The notes below the pieces were generated by a model. It made no database searches and was not told the DNA's origin. It worked only from the letters and a program-made list of their open reading frames with translations. Below are positions 1-6,226 of a DNA stretch of 9,614 bases, piece after piece. The DNA is from Acidobacteriota bacterium. GTDB lineage: Bacteria; Acidobacteriota; UBA890. The position numbers were made by a program, and so were the translations under genes. Each line of letters begins with the position of its first letter. The stretch's first letter is position 1. The stretch spans positions 1-9,614 of the forward strand of contig JAUWTE010000085.1 of NCBI GenBank assembly GCA_030609765.1, written 5' to 3'.

Positions 1-231
1 CACCGCGCCGGTCTGACTTTCCTCATTCTGCCCTCTGAGAACGAGAAGGATCTGAAGGATATTCCGGAGGAAGTCCGTGAGGAGCTGACCATGAACTTCG
101 TCGACACCATGGACGAGGTACTGCGGTTGGCTCTGGTCACTCCCTTGACGCCGTTCGGCGAGAAGGGCGAGGACCTGCCTCCTGGTCAGAAGCCTGATGA
201 CGACTCTGCCCAACCACCTTTGACCCATTAG
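1..231 (+). CDS. lon: Lon ATP-dependent protease, C-terminal end (5' partial)
   Basis: This is the last 76 residues of Lon, the cytoplasmic AAA+ serine protease that degrades misfolded and regulatory proteins. The reading frame is open from base 1 and ends at TAG 229-231. The segment starts with HRAGLTFLILPSENEKDL and continues with IPEEVREEL and the helix DTMDEVLRLAL. This matches the end of the Lon protease domain just after the catalytic lysine (E. coli has AHRGGIKTVLIPFENKRDLEEIP at this place). The catalytic Ser-Lys dyad, ATPase and N-terminal domains lie before the window. After the conserved helix there is a tail of about 25 residues rich in Pro, Asp and Gly, a variable region in Lon proteins. 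lon followed by engB also occurs in Bacillus (lonA-ysxC), which supports the call. Confidence 0.93.
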   Translation, partial: HRAGLTFLILPSENEKDLKDIPEEVREELTMNFVDTMDEVLRLALVTPLTPFGEKGEDLPPGQKPDDDSAQPPLTH

Positions 232-441
232 GAATCGTGTCCGGCTAGCCTCGGCTGCTGGGCACGCTGCAGTAATCCGCCTCTGCAGTGACCCAGGGGC
301 ATCCGTTCTGCGGATGCCCGCAGTTCCTGACAATTCATGCCGTAATCCGAAGCGATCGATGGACTGGAGGCGATGGCCTGGGGCCATCTCCCACCATTGT
401 AGATGGCTGTCCTCGGTGCGCATTCGGGATCGCAGGAAATC
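232..441. other. Spacer between lon and engB
   Basis: About 210 bases without a convincing gene. It holds the hairpin at 297-319 and two copies of CTGCAG (267-272 and 283-288). No clear -35/-10 pair for engB was recognised. A short frame runs through here into engB in another phase, but it has no family features and I treat it as spurious. Confidence 0.5.
297..319 (+). terminator. Perfect 9-bp hairpin downstream of lon, possible terminator
   Basis: GGGCATCCG (297-305), loop TTCTG, then CGGATGCCC (311-319) form a perfect GC-rich 9-bp stem with a 5-base loop, 65 bases after the lon stop codon. No run of T follows (the next bases are GCAGTTCCTGACAATT), so a classical intrinsic terminator is not certain. 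It could be a weak terminator, an RNA-stabilising 3' hairpin of the lon mRNA, or a structure in the engB leader. Confidence 0.4.
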
Positions 442-1113
442 GTGAAGATTCAGCAGATCGAGGCTGTATACCGATCTCGACGCCCGGACGACTACCCGCC
501 CGAGCGGTTGCCCGAGATCGCCTTTCTCGGGCGCTCCAACGTAGGTAAGTCCAGTCTCATCAACTCGTTGCTTGGTCGCAAGAAGCTCGCGGCCACGAGC
601 AAGAGTCCGGGCAAGACACGCGAGATCGCCTGGTATCGCCTCAGTGGAGCCGCCGGAGCGTGTTTCTTCGTCGACCTTCCAGGCTACGGCTACGCCAAAG
701 TGCCGCAGAAGATCCGCCAGGAGGTCTGGGCTCAACTGATTGACACATACCTTCTCTCGGACCGCCCCTTGGCAGTGGCAATCCAGCTTCTCGATATTCG
801 GCGGGGCAAGCCAACGGACCTCGACGAGCAGATGATCCATTGGTTGAGGGAGGTCGGAGTACCGCACATTTTCGCTTTGACGAAATCAGACAAGCTCAAA
901 CGTGGGCCCCGCGCCCAGGCGGCACAGGAGTTTGCCAAGATCCTCGGTACCTCCGAGGAAGACGCGCCGGTTCCTTTTTCCGCAGTGACTGCCGAGGGCA
1001 AACGAGAGCTCTGGTCACTGATCGACCGGCGACTGGCGCACTATGAGCACCCATCATCGAGTGACGACAACGCATTCGTACAGACGCATGAAACAGAGGT
1101 GACGAGAGCATGA
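442..1113 (+). CDS. engB: Ribosome biogenesis GTP-binding protein EngB (YsxC/YihA)
   Basis: Small TRAFAC-class GTPase needed for large ribosomal subunit assembly. The G motifs are clear: P-loop GRSNVGKS, switch I region ending SKSPGKTREI (the G2 Thr lies here), G3 DLPGYGYAKV, G4 TKSDK and G5 SAV. From GTG 442 the protein has 223 residues and begins MKIQQIEAVYRS. This aligns directly with the N-terminus of B. subtilis YsxC (MKVTKSEIVISA), so I prefer this start over the in-frame ATG at 403, which would add 13 residues (MAVLGAHSGSQEI) without family support. AGGA at 434-437 is a short-spaced possible ribosome site for the GTG. The C-terminus has about 20 extra polar residues after the last conserved helix. 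The stop overlaps the rho start as ATGA, implying translational coupling. Confidence 0.95.
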   Translation: MKIQQIEAVYRSRRPDDYPPERLPEIAFLGRSNVGKSSLINSLLGRKKLAATSKSPGKTREIAWYRLSGAAGACFFVDLPGYGYAKVPQKIRQEVWAQLIDTYLLSDRPLAVAIQLLDIRRGKPTDLDEQMIHWLREVGVPHIFALTKSDKLKRGPRAQAAQEFAKILGTSEEDAPVPFSAVTAEGKRELWSLIDRRLAHYEHPSSSDDNAFVQTHETEVTRA

Positions 1114-2432
1114 GCGACGACCATGTCAGCGCTCCCGAGGTAGAAGTCGAGGTCAGTACAGCTCCGCCGCCAGCTACGTGGGACGTGCGCGACCTGCGTG
1201 CGGCACCGATTGCCGAGCTTGTTGACATCGCCAACGGACTCAGTCTCGATGGGATTCAGAAGTTGCGGAAGCGCGACCTCATCTTCCAGATTCTCAGGGC
1301 GCAGATCGCGAACAACGGGACTATCCTTTCGGAGGGTGTGCTCGAAGTTCTGCCTGATGGTTTTGGCTTCCTGCGCGGTCCCGAGATGAGCTATCTGCCG
1401 GGCCACGATGATATCTACGTGTCGCCTTCGCAGATCCGCAAGTTCGACCTGCGCACCGGCGATACGATTCTCGGGCAGGTACGTCCTCCCAAGGACGGAG
1501 AGCGCTACTTTGCTCTCATCAAGGTGGAATCGATCAACTTCGGGGCCCCCGAGGATCTGCTGCGCGCCGCCTTCTACGACAACTTGACGCCGCTACACCC
1601 GAACTCGAAGTTCGACCTCGAGCGCTCTAAGGAGGAGCTGTCGACGCGCATCATGGACATGCTGTGCCCGATCGGCAAGGGTCAGCGTGGCCTCATCGTG
1701 TCGCCGCCGCGTGCCGGCAAGACGATGCTTCTGAAAAGCGTGGCACAGGCGATTACGGGCAATCACCCCGATGTCGTGCTCATCGTCCTGCTCATTGACG
1801 AGCGTCCCGAGGAGGTTACCGAGATGGCGCGCTCCGTCGATGGCGAGGTCGTCTCATCGACCTTCGATGAACCGGCGGAAAGGCATGCCACGGTCGCCGA
1901 AATCGTTCTCGAGAAGGCGAAGAGGTTGGTTGAGCAGGGCAGGGATGTGGTCATTCTGCTCGACTCCATCACCCGCTTGGCTCGCGCCTACAATACGTTG
2001 TGCCCGTCGTCGGGCAAGGTGCTCTCAGGCGGCGTCGACGCCAACGCTTTGCACAAGCCCAAGCGTTTCTTTGGCGCAGCGCGTAACATTGAGGAAGGCG
2101 GCAGCCTGACGATCGTCGCAACGGCGCTAGTCGATACGGGTAGTCGCATGGACGAAGTCATTTTCGAGGAGTTCAAGGGAACCGGCAATTCCGAGATCGT
2201 TCTGGAGCGTAAGATGGCCGATCGCCGTATTTGGCTGGCGATTGACATCAATCGATCCGGGACACGCAAGGAGGAATTGCTGTTGTCGCGGCAGAGCCTC
2301 AACCAGATTTGGGTCCTACGGAAAGTGCTGCAACCCTTAGGGCCGGCGGAAGCGATGCAGCTACTTATCGATCGGCTGAGCAAGACCGAAAAGAACGAAG
2401 ATTTTCTCAAGGCGATGCATTCGCCGGCGTAG
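1110..2432 (+). CDS. rho: Transcription termination factor Rho
   Basis: Hexameric RNA-dependent ATPase/helicase that ends transcription. The 440 residues (E. coli Rho has 419) show the full order of domains: N-terminal helical Rho_N domain (about 25-65), cold-shock-like primary RNA-binding domain (about 73-145, with LPDGFGFLRG and DDIYVSPSQIRKFDLRTGD), and RecA-like motor (about 175-430). In the motor, Walker A is PPRAGKT (199-205), Walker B is VVILLDS (280-286), the Q-loop is VLSGGVDANALHKPKRFFG, and the R-loop lies near FKGTGN (355-360). DERPEEVTEM (230-239) is also present. There is no large insertion of the kind seen in some Actinobacteria; the extra length is an acidic N-terminal tail of about 20 residues. 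A strong ribosome site, GAGGTGA (1096-1102), lies 7 bases before ATG 1110, inside the end of engB. Confidence 0.98.
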   Translation: MSDDHVSAPEVEVEVSTAPPPATWDVRDLRAAPIAELVDIANGLSLDGIQKLRKRDLIFQILRAQIANNGTILSEGVLEVLPDGFGFLRGPEMSYLPGHDDIYVSPSQIRKFDLRTGDTILGQVRPPKDGERYFALIKVESINFGAPEDLLRAAFYDNLTPLHPNSKFDLERSKEELSTRIMDMLCPIGKGQRGLIVSPPRAGKTMLLKSVAQAITGNHPDVVLIVLLIDERPEEVTEMARSVDGEVVSSTFDEPAERHATVAEIVLEKAKRLVEQGRDVVILLDSITRLARAYNTLCPSSGKVLSGGVDANALHKPKRFFGAARNIEEGGSLTIVATALVDTGSRMDEVIFEEFKGTGNSEIVLERKMADRRIWLAIDINRSGTRKEELLLSRQSLNQIWVLRKVLQPLGPAEAMQLLIDRLSKTEKNEDFLKAMHSPA

Positions 2433-2449
2433 TCGCAAGGAGTGCTGAC

Positions 2450-2764
2450 ATGAAGCCTGAAATTCACCCCGAGTACCACGAAGTCACTGTCGTATGTGCG
2501 TGTGGCAACACGTTCGCGACGCGCTCGACCAAGGCCGACCTCCGGCTCGAGGTCTGCAACGAGTGCCATCCGTTCTTCACAGGCAAGCAGCGCTTCGTCG
2601 ACTCTGCTGGTCGCGTCGAGAAGTTCCAGCGTAAGTACGAGAGCTTCTACAAGGACAAGGCCGAGACCGGTGGAACAATCGCACCGGCGCCGCCGGCTGC
2701 TCCTGTAGCTGCTCCTGCCGCCGCGCCTGCCGCAGAGGAGCCAGCAGCGACGGACGAAGCGTAG
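2450..2764 (+). CDS. rpmE: 50S ribosomal protein L31, zinc-binding form with Ala/Pro-rich tail
   Basis: Large-subunit protein bL31. The start is ATG 2450, preceded by AAGGAG (2437-2442) with a 7-base spacer. The frame is open further upstream inside rho, but only this start gives the family N-terminus MKPEIHPEY. Four cysteines in the zinc-ribbon arrangement (Cys16 and Cys18 in CAC, Cys36 and Cys39 in CNEC) place it in the zinc-containing class, followed by HPFFTGKQRFVDSAGRVEKFQRKY, the family signature. Residues 1 to about 68 cover the usual L31. About 35 more residues, rich in Ala, Pro and Glu (APAPPAAPVAAPAAAPAAEE), form an apparently disordered tail that makes the protein 104 residues instead of the common 65-80. 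It starts 17 bases after rho, and rho-rpmE adjacency is common in bacteria. Confidence 0.96.
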   Translation: MKPEIHPEYHEVTVVCACGNTFATRSTKADLRLEVCNECHPFFTGKQRFVDSAGRVEKFQRKYESFYKDKAETGGTIAPAPPAAPVAAPAAAPAAEEPAATDEA

Positions 2765-2791
2765 TCCGTCGATCCACGGCCTCCTCTGACC

Positions 2792-3880
2792 ATGAATGAG
2801 AACGTCGTCGGCCGCCTCGAGGAGCTGGTGCAGTCCTACGAGAAGCTGAATCTTCAGATCGCGCGGCCTGAGGTAATTCAGGACACGGCTCGATACCAGA
2901 AGCTCGCCAAGCGCCACTCCGAGTTGCGCGAGATCGTCGACGGCTATCAGCGCTTCCTGGCTGTCGAGCGTGGCATCTCCGAGACCCGGGAGTTACTGGA
3001 AGAGTCTGACCCCGAGATGAAGGCGTTGGCGGAGGAGGAGCTCGCCGATCTCGAGGCGCAGCAGGCCGATCTCGAGCAGTCGCTCATGCGCCTGCTTCTG
3101 CCGCGCGATCCCAACGACGAGCGCAATGTTTTGCTCGAGGTGCGCGCGGGCACGGGGGGTGACGAGGCAGCCCTGTTCGCCGCCGAGATCTTCCGCATGT
3201 ACCAGCGCTACGCCGAGGGACGCCGCTGGAAGGTCGAGATTCTCGAGGATCACACCACCGGTTCCGGGGGCCTCAAAGAAGTCATCGCCATCATCGAGGG
3301 CAAGGGCGCGTACAGCCGCCTCAAGTATGAGAGTGGCGTGCACCGAGTTCAGCGGGTTCCTGAAACGGAAGCCTCCGGGCGCATTCACACCTCGGCTATT
3401 ACGGTAGCTGTTCTGCCCGAGGCTGAAGAAGTGGAGATCGAGGTCGCCGAGAAGGACATTCGTGTCGACACCTTTTGCGCCTCGGGCCCGGGTGGTCAAG
3501 GAGTCAACACGACCTACTCGGCAGTGCGGCTCACGCACGAGCCATCCGGGCTCGTCGTCACCTGCCAGGATGAGCGATCCTGGCACAAGAACAAAGCAAA
3601 GGCCATGCGCGTGCTTCGTGCCCGCCTCTACGACATCAAGATGCAGGAACAGCAGGACGCCATCGCTGCCGAGCGGCGCGGTCAGGTCGGTAGCGGCGAC
3701 CGCAGCGAGAAGATCCGCACCTACAACTTTCCGCAGCATCGAGTCACCGATCACCGTATCAACTTCACCAGCCATCAGCTTCCCTCCATCCTCGAGGGCG
3801 ACATCGACCCACTTATCTCTGAGCTTGCCACTCACTACGAGGCCGAGCGCATGAAGGCGGAGATGCCGCCGGAAGGCTAG
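2792..3880 (+). CDS. prfA: Peptide chain release factor 1 (RF1)
   Basis: Class I release factor that reads UAA and UAG and triggers peptide release. It has 362 residues, the normal length. An N-terminal helical domain (about 1-110) is followed by the VRAGTGGDEAALFA region (118-131), the codon-reading PxT-type motif as PET (190-192) in RVPETEASGRIHTSA, and the catalytic GGQ at 234-236 in SGPGGQGVNTTYSAVR. The PxT motif separates it from RF2, which has SPF. QDERSWHKNKAKAM is also typical of RF1. ATG 2792 fits the family N-terminus (GRLEELVQSYEKLN), but no Shine-Dalgarno sequence is visible in the 27 bases after rpmE. The gene for the enzyme that methylates the GGQ glutamine, prmC, is next. Confidence 0.97.
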   Translation: MNENVVGRLEELVQSYEKLNLQIARPEVIQDTARYQKLAKRHSELREIVDGYQRFLAVERGISETRELLEESDPEMKALAEEELADLEAQQADLEQSLMRLLLPRDPNDERNVLLEVRAGTGGDEAALFAAEIFRMYQRYAEGRRWKVEILEDHTTGSGGLKEVIAIIEGKGAYSRLKYESGVHRVQRVPETEASGRIHTSAITVAVLPEAEEVEIEVAEKDIRVDTFCASGPGGQGVNTTYSAVRLTHEPSGLVVTCQDERSWHKNKAKAMRVLRARLYDIKMQEQQDAIAAERRGQVGSGDRSEKIRTYNFPQHRVTDHRINFTSHQLPSILEGDIDPLISELATHYEAERMKAEMPPEG

Positions 3881-3983
3881 AGGGATTTGGGACTCGCGAG
3901 CCCATGATGCGTCCCCGAGTTGCCCGCGTAGCAAACCTCGATCTGGATGGCCCGCTTGGCGGCAGGGCGCACCCCGACGGCGC

Positions 3984-4889
3984 ATGAACGATCAAGAGCC
4001 TGCCGATTTCTCACGCGTCGCGGACGCACTCCGTTGGGGAGAGGAAGTCCTCGCCGAGGAAAGTATCAACGGCGCCCGGCTGCAGGCCACTCTCCTTCTC
4101 GGCGACGCCATGGGGTTGAACCGGGCGCAGCTGCTGGCCAGCCTCAGAGAACCCGTTGCTGCCGGCGCCGCAGAGAAGTTCCGCACCTCCATCGCGAGCC
4201 GCGCCTCGCACGTTCCACTGCAGTACATCCGAGGACATGCTCCCTTCCTCGACTTCGAGGTTGCGGTGCGGCCCGGTGTGTTCATTCCGCGTCCCGAAAC
4301 CGAGATGGTCGTCGAGGAGGCCCTGGCCCTCTGGCAGCCGACCGCGGAAGTCTCTTGGGCCGTCGACGTCGGTACCGGTAGCGGCATCATTTCGATCGCC
4401 CTGGCACGGGCCCGGCCGGCCGCCCGCATCTGCACCATCGACCGCTCGCCGGCCCCACTGGTGACCGCCCGCCAGAACGCTGCGAGTCTGGACGTCGCCG
4501 ACCGCATCGCCTTCATACGAGGCGACCTTCTGAGCCCGCTGGGCGCCGACCACCACCAGCCTCCCGCCAATGTTCGTCAGTCCGTCGGCATGGTCATCAG
4601 CAACCCGCCCTATGCTCCGGAGAACGGACGCGAGGTCGACCCCGAGGTCAGCGATCACGAGCCTCGCGAAGCTTGGGCGGCAGGCCCTGAGGGCATGGAC
4701 GCCTATGCCCGCCTGATCCCGCAGGCGGCGAACCTGTTGCTGCCGGGGCGCCCGCTAATCCTGGAGCTCGGCTACGGTCAGTCCGAGCTCGTCGCTGACC
4801 TTCTCGCCAGCGATGGCCGCTGGGACGAGCCCCGCATCCTGCCCGACTTCAACGAGATCCCCCGCATCGTTACAGTCCTGCGAAAGTAG
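3984..4889 (+). CDS. prmC: Peptide chain release factor N5-glutamine methyltransferase PrmC (HemK)
   Basis: Uses S-adenosylmethionine to methylate the glutamine of the GGQ motif in RF1 and RF2, which speeds peptide release. In its 301 residues the N-terminal helical substrate-binding domain (about 10-90) is followed by FLDFEVAVRPGVFIPRPETE (88-107), the conserved linker of this family. The Rossmann methyltransferase domain has motif I VDVGTGSG (127-134) and the catalytic NPPY (207-210) in VISNPPYAPENG. ATG 3984 is the only usable start: the frame is open upstream to about 3900 but has no ATG, GTG or TTG. No Shine-Dalgarno sequence is visible. The 103-base gap after prfA contains no gene, so cotranscription with prfA is likely but not proven. 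In many bacteria prmC is close to prfA and often to murA; here murA is 3.2 kb away. Confidence 0.96.
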   Translation: MNDQEPADFSRVADALRWGEEVLAEESINGARLQATLLLGDAMGLNRAQLLASLREPVAAGAAEKFRTSIASRASHVPLQYIRGHAPFLDFEVAVRPGVFIPRPETEMVVEEALALWQPTAEVSWAVDVGTGSGIISIALARARPAARICTIDRSPAPLVTARQNAASLDVADRIAFIRGDLLSPLGADHHQPPANVRQSVGMVISNPPYAPENGREVDPEVSDHEPREAWAAGPEGMDAYARLIPQAANLLLPGRPLILELGYGQSELVADLLASDGRWDEPRILPDFNEIPRIVTVLRK

Positions 4890-5109
4890 CTGCCTGCCAG
4901 GGGCCGCTCGGGTCGTGTACCTCCTCGGATGGACGGCGGGCATGGATCCTAACTGGATGTGAGGCGCTTTGTCTCACTGTCTAGCCACTACTTCACGCAG
5001 GTCGAAGCCGCTATCAGCCGATTCACCTTTCCACCCGGGTGGCCGTGGCCGTCCACATACAGCGAGGACCGATACTCGTTTCCAGTGAGAAGTCGACCCG
5101 ATCTTCATG
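4890..5109. other. Spacer between prmC and the first toxin-antitoxin operon
   Basis: About 220 bases with no convincing gene. It contains a perfect 12-bp palindrome (5031-5042) and a weak 5-bp hairpin GTGAG...CTCAC near 4957-4975. A short open frame from 4959 runs into the antitoxin gene in a different phase and resembles no family I know. I see no terminator with a T run after prmC. This is the left edge of the accessory segment; no clear direct repeat or attachment site was recognised. Confidence 0.4.
5031..5042. repeat. Perfect 12-bp palindrome
   Basis: CCACCCGGGTGG reads the same on both strands. It lies in the non-coding gap between prmC and the VapB-like antitoxin gene, about 70 bases upstream of the probable operator. 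It might be a protein-binding site, but a palindrome of this length and GC content can arise by chance. Confidence 0.25.
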
Positions 5110-5127
5110 TGATATCATTGCTATCAT
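5110..5127 (+). promoter_or_regulatory. Probable operator and extended -10 promoter of the vapBC-type operon
   Basis: TGATATCATTGCTATCA (5110-5126) is a near-palindrome: 5-bp arms TGATA/TATCA are perfect, and 14 of 17 positions match the reverse complement. Its right part, TGCTATCAT (5119-5127), also reads as an extended -10 element (TGn followed by TATCAT, 5 of 6 matches to TATAAT). The predicted transcript start is near 5134, 12 bases before the antitoxin ATG and just ahead of the purine-rich ribosome site at 5136-5145. No good -35 is visible, as is acceptable for extended -10 promoters. From memory, the Neisseria FitAB operator uses half-sites of the form TGCTATCA, which occurs exactly here at 5119-5126. 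Repressor binding at this site would block RNA polymerase, giving autoregulation. Confidence 0.55.
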
Positions 5128-5145
5128 CGAGGATCGGAGAGAAGG

Positions 5146-5379
5146 ATGGCCCAACTTATCGTGCGCAACTTGCCTGAAGGCGTGGTCAAGGCGCTGAAGA
5201 TCCGTGCTGCAGAGAATGGGCGCTCCGCCGAGGCAGAGCACCGCGAGATCTTGCGGCAGGCGTTGCTCTCCTCGAAGACGGGCAAGACCCTGAAGGACGC
5301 CCTTTTGTCCATGCCCGAGGTCGGCAACGACTCTGATTTCGAGCGCATCCGTGACCTTGGCCGCGAGGTCGACCTTTGA
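5146..5379 (+). CDS. vapB: FitA/VapB-type ribbon-helix-helix antitoxin
   Basis: Antitoxin of a type II toxin-antitoxin pair, expected to bind and inhibit the PIN-domain toxin encoded next and to repress the operon. The protein has 77 residues. Residues 1-40 form a ribbon-helix-helix domain: beta strand AQLIVRNLP, then VVKALKIRAAENGRSAEAEHREILRQAL. This closely follows the Neisseria FitA pattern (VIRNLSE..HNALKFRARAAGRSTEAEIR). The C-terminal half, with LKDALLSMPEVG and the acidic FERIRDLGREVDL, fits the toxin-binding tail of FitA. GGAGAGAAGG (5136-5145) directly precedes ATG 5146. The stop TGA overlaps the toxin's TTG start (TTGA). An operator candidate lies at 5110-5126. Confidence 0.88.
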   Translation: MAQLIVRNLPEGVVKALKIRAAENGRSAEAEHREILRQALLSSKTGKTLKDALLSMPEVGNDSDFERIRDLGREVDL

Positions 5380-5795
5380 GCTTTCTCGTCGACACCAACG
5401 TCATCTCGGAGCTGCGCAAGGGCGCTCGCTGTAACCACTCGGTCGCTTCATGGTTCGAGGCGCTCTCCCCGGACCAGATCTTCCTGAGTGTCCTGGCGAT
5501 CGGGGAGCTGCGTCGTGGGATCGAGCTCATCCGTCGCCGTGACACAGCAGGGGCGGAGGCGTTGGAGGTTTGGCTCGACGGGCTGATCCGCGACCATGGG
5601 GAACGGATCCTCCCCGTCGACCTCGAAGCAGCCTCGGTATGGGGAAGGTTGGGCGTTCCCGATCCTCTGCCCGTCATCGACTCGCTCCTGGCCGCCACCT
5701 CGAAGGTCCACGGGCTGACGCTGGCAACCCGCAACACCAGGGACGTTGAAGGCACCGGCGTGAATTGCGTGAATCCGTTCGAGCTAACGCGATAG
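5376..5795 (+). CDS. vapC: VapC/FitB-family PIN-domain ribonuclease toxin
   Basis: Predicted Mg2+-dependent RNase of 139 residues, the usual PIN toxin length. The acidic active-site residues are present: Asp6 in FLVDTNVISEL, Glu44 in LAIGELRRGIEL, Asp102 in PVIDSLLAATSKVHGLTLATRN, and a fourth, Asp123, in TRDVEGTGV. ISELRKG and the LATRNTRDVEGTGVNCVNPFE ending are characteristic of the FitB branch. The target RNA cannot be told from the sequence; related VapC toxins cut tRNA or rRNA. The only start consistent with the family N-terminus is TTG 5376, overlapping the antitoxin stop. There is no separate ribosome site, so translation probably depends on that of the antitoxin, limiting free toxin. 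All catalytic residues are intact, so the toxin looks functional. Confidence 0.9.
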   Translation: MSFLVDTNVISELRKGARCNHSVASWFEALSPDQIFLSVLAIGELRRGIELIRRRDTAGAEALEVWLDGLIRDHGERILPVDLEAASVWGRLGVPDPLPVIDSLLAATSKVHGLTLATRNTRDVEGTGVNCVNPFELTR

Positions 5796-5886
5796 CTTCG
5801 CGCCGCTTCGATCTCCCTGGCCATCCAATATCTCAGAGGACCCCGCCGGACAGAATTCTCGGAATGAGTGCGCGCTAGATTTCACA

Positions 5887-5902
5887 GGAGACGAATGTCT
5901 CC
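5887..5902. repeat. 6-bp hairpin between the two toxin-antitoxin modules
   Basis: GGAGAC, loop GAAT, GTCTCC form a perfect 6-bp stem with a 4-base loop, 91 bases after the vapC-type stop codon. No T run follows, so terminator function is doubtful. It lies upstream of the BrnT-like promoter region and could instead be a regulator site. Confidence 0.3.
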
Positions 5903-5912
5903 GAGTCTCTAT

Positions 5913-5935
5913 GTACATGATGATCATGCTACTAT
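5913..5935 (+). promoter_or_regulatory. Probable operator and extended -10 promoter of the BrnT/BrnA-like operon
   Basis: CATGATGATCATG (5916-5928) is a perfect inverted repeat of 6-bp arms around one G. With one extra base in the right arm it extends outward to GTA...TAC (5913-5932). TGCTACTAT (5927-5935) overlaps its right arm and reads as an extended -10 (TGn plus TACTAT, 4 of 6 matches to TATAAT); no -35 is evident. The expected transcript start is at about 5942, the A of the toxin ATG, so the mRNA may be leaderless. GTACATG also occurs twice as a direct repeat (5913-5919 and 5938-5944). The layout suits autorepression by the ribbon-helix-helix antitoxin. Confidence 0.45.
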
Positions 5936-5941
5936 AGGTAC

Positions 5942-6226
5942 ATGCTGGGCATGGACAAGCCACAAGGCTTCGATTGGGACAAAGGCAATACCAGCAAGGT
6001 TGAAGCTAGAGGCTTCAGCATTGCCGATGTCGAGCGTGCGTTCCTGAATGGGCGTGGCACCCTCATCCCCGACCGACAGCACTCGGGACGGGAGGCACGC
6101 TTCTGGCTGATCGGCCTGACTGATGATGGCCGCCATATCACGGTGCCGTTCGCGGTGAGGGATGACCTGATCCTGCCGATCACGGCGTGGTCAACGAAGC
6201 GCAAGTACAGGAGATGGGTTCGATGA
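5942..6226 (+). CDS. brnT: BrnT-like ribonuclease toxin
   Basis: Predicted toxin of a BrnT/BrnA type II module; BrnT is a small RelE-fold ribonuclease. The 94 residues fit the family: FDWDKGNTSKVEARGFSIADVERAF (10-34, the F-W-D..N..K....G.S...E..F pattern), then HSGREARFWLIGLTDDGRHITVPFAVR (47-73) and LPITAWSTKRKYRRW (78-92) with the basic C-terminal helix. The toxin gene precedes the antitoxin gene, as is typical of brnTA and opposite to the vapBC-type pair upstream. ATG 5942 was used; ATG 5951 (residue 4) is an alternative. Neither has a good ribosome site, and the promoter prediction suggests a leaderless mRNA. The stop TGA overlaps the antitoxin start as ATGA. RNase activity is inferred from the family only. 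Confidence 0.78.
   Translation: MLGMDKPQGFDWDKGNTSKVEARGFSIADVERAFLNGRGTLIPDRQHSGREARFWLIGLTDDGRHITVPFAVRDDLILPITAWSTKRKYRRWVR

Noticed and set aside
288..548. 86-codon plus-strand frame before and into engB
   Set aside because: It overlaps engB in another frame, has low-complexity Arg/Gly-rich sequence and no family resemblance.
1988..2917. 309-codon open frame on the minus strand across rho, rpmE and prfA
   Set aside because: It is antisense to three confidently identified genes, has no recognisable family motif and is the type of long frame expected opposite GC-rich coding sequence.
3889..3903. GGGACTCGCGAGCCC after prfA as a hairpin terminator
   Set aside because: The arms leave only a two-base loop, and no T run follows, so it is unlikely to form or terminate.
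2993..3985. 330-codon open frame on the minus strand opposite prfA
   Set aside because: It is antisense to release factor 1 and shows no domain features.
4959..5177. 72-codon frame in the gap before the vapBC-type operon
   Set aside because: It overlaps the operator and antitoxin start in another frame, with no ribosome site and no known motif.
5796..5941. Possible recombination site between the two toxin-antitoxin modules
   Set aside because: Only short hairpins and palindromes are visible. There is no attC-like pair of core sites, no integrase and no matching repeat on the other side.
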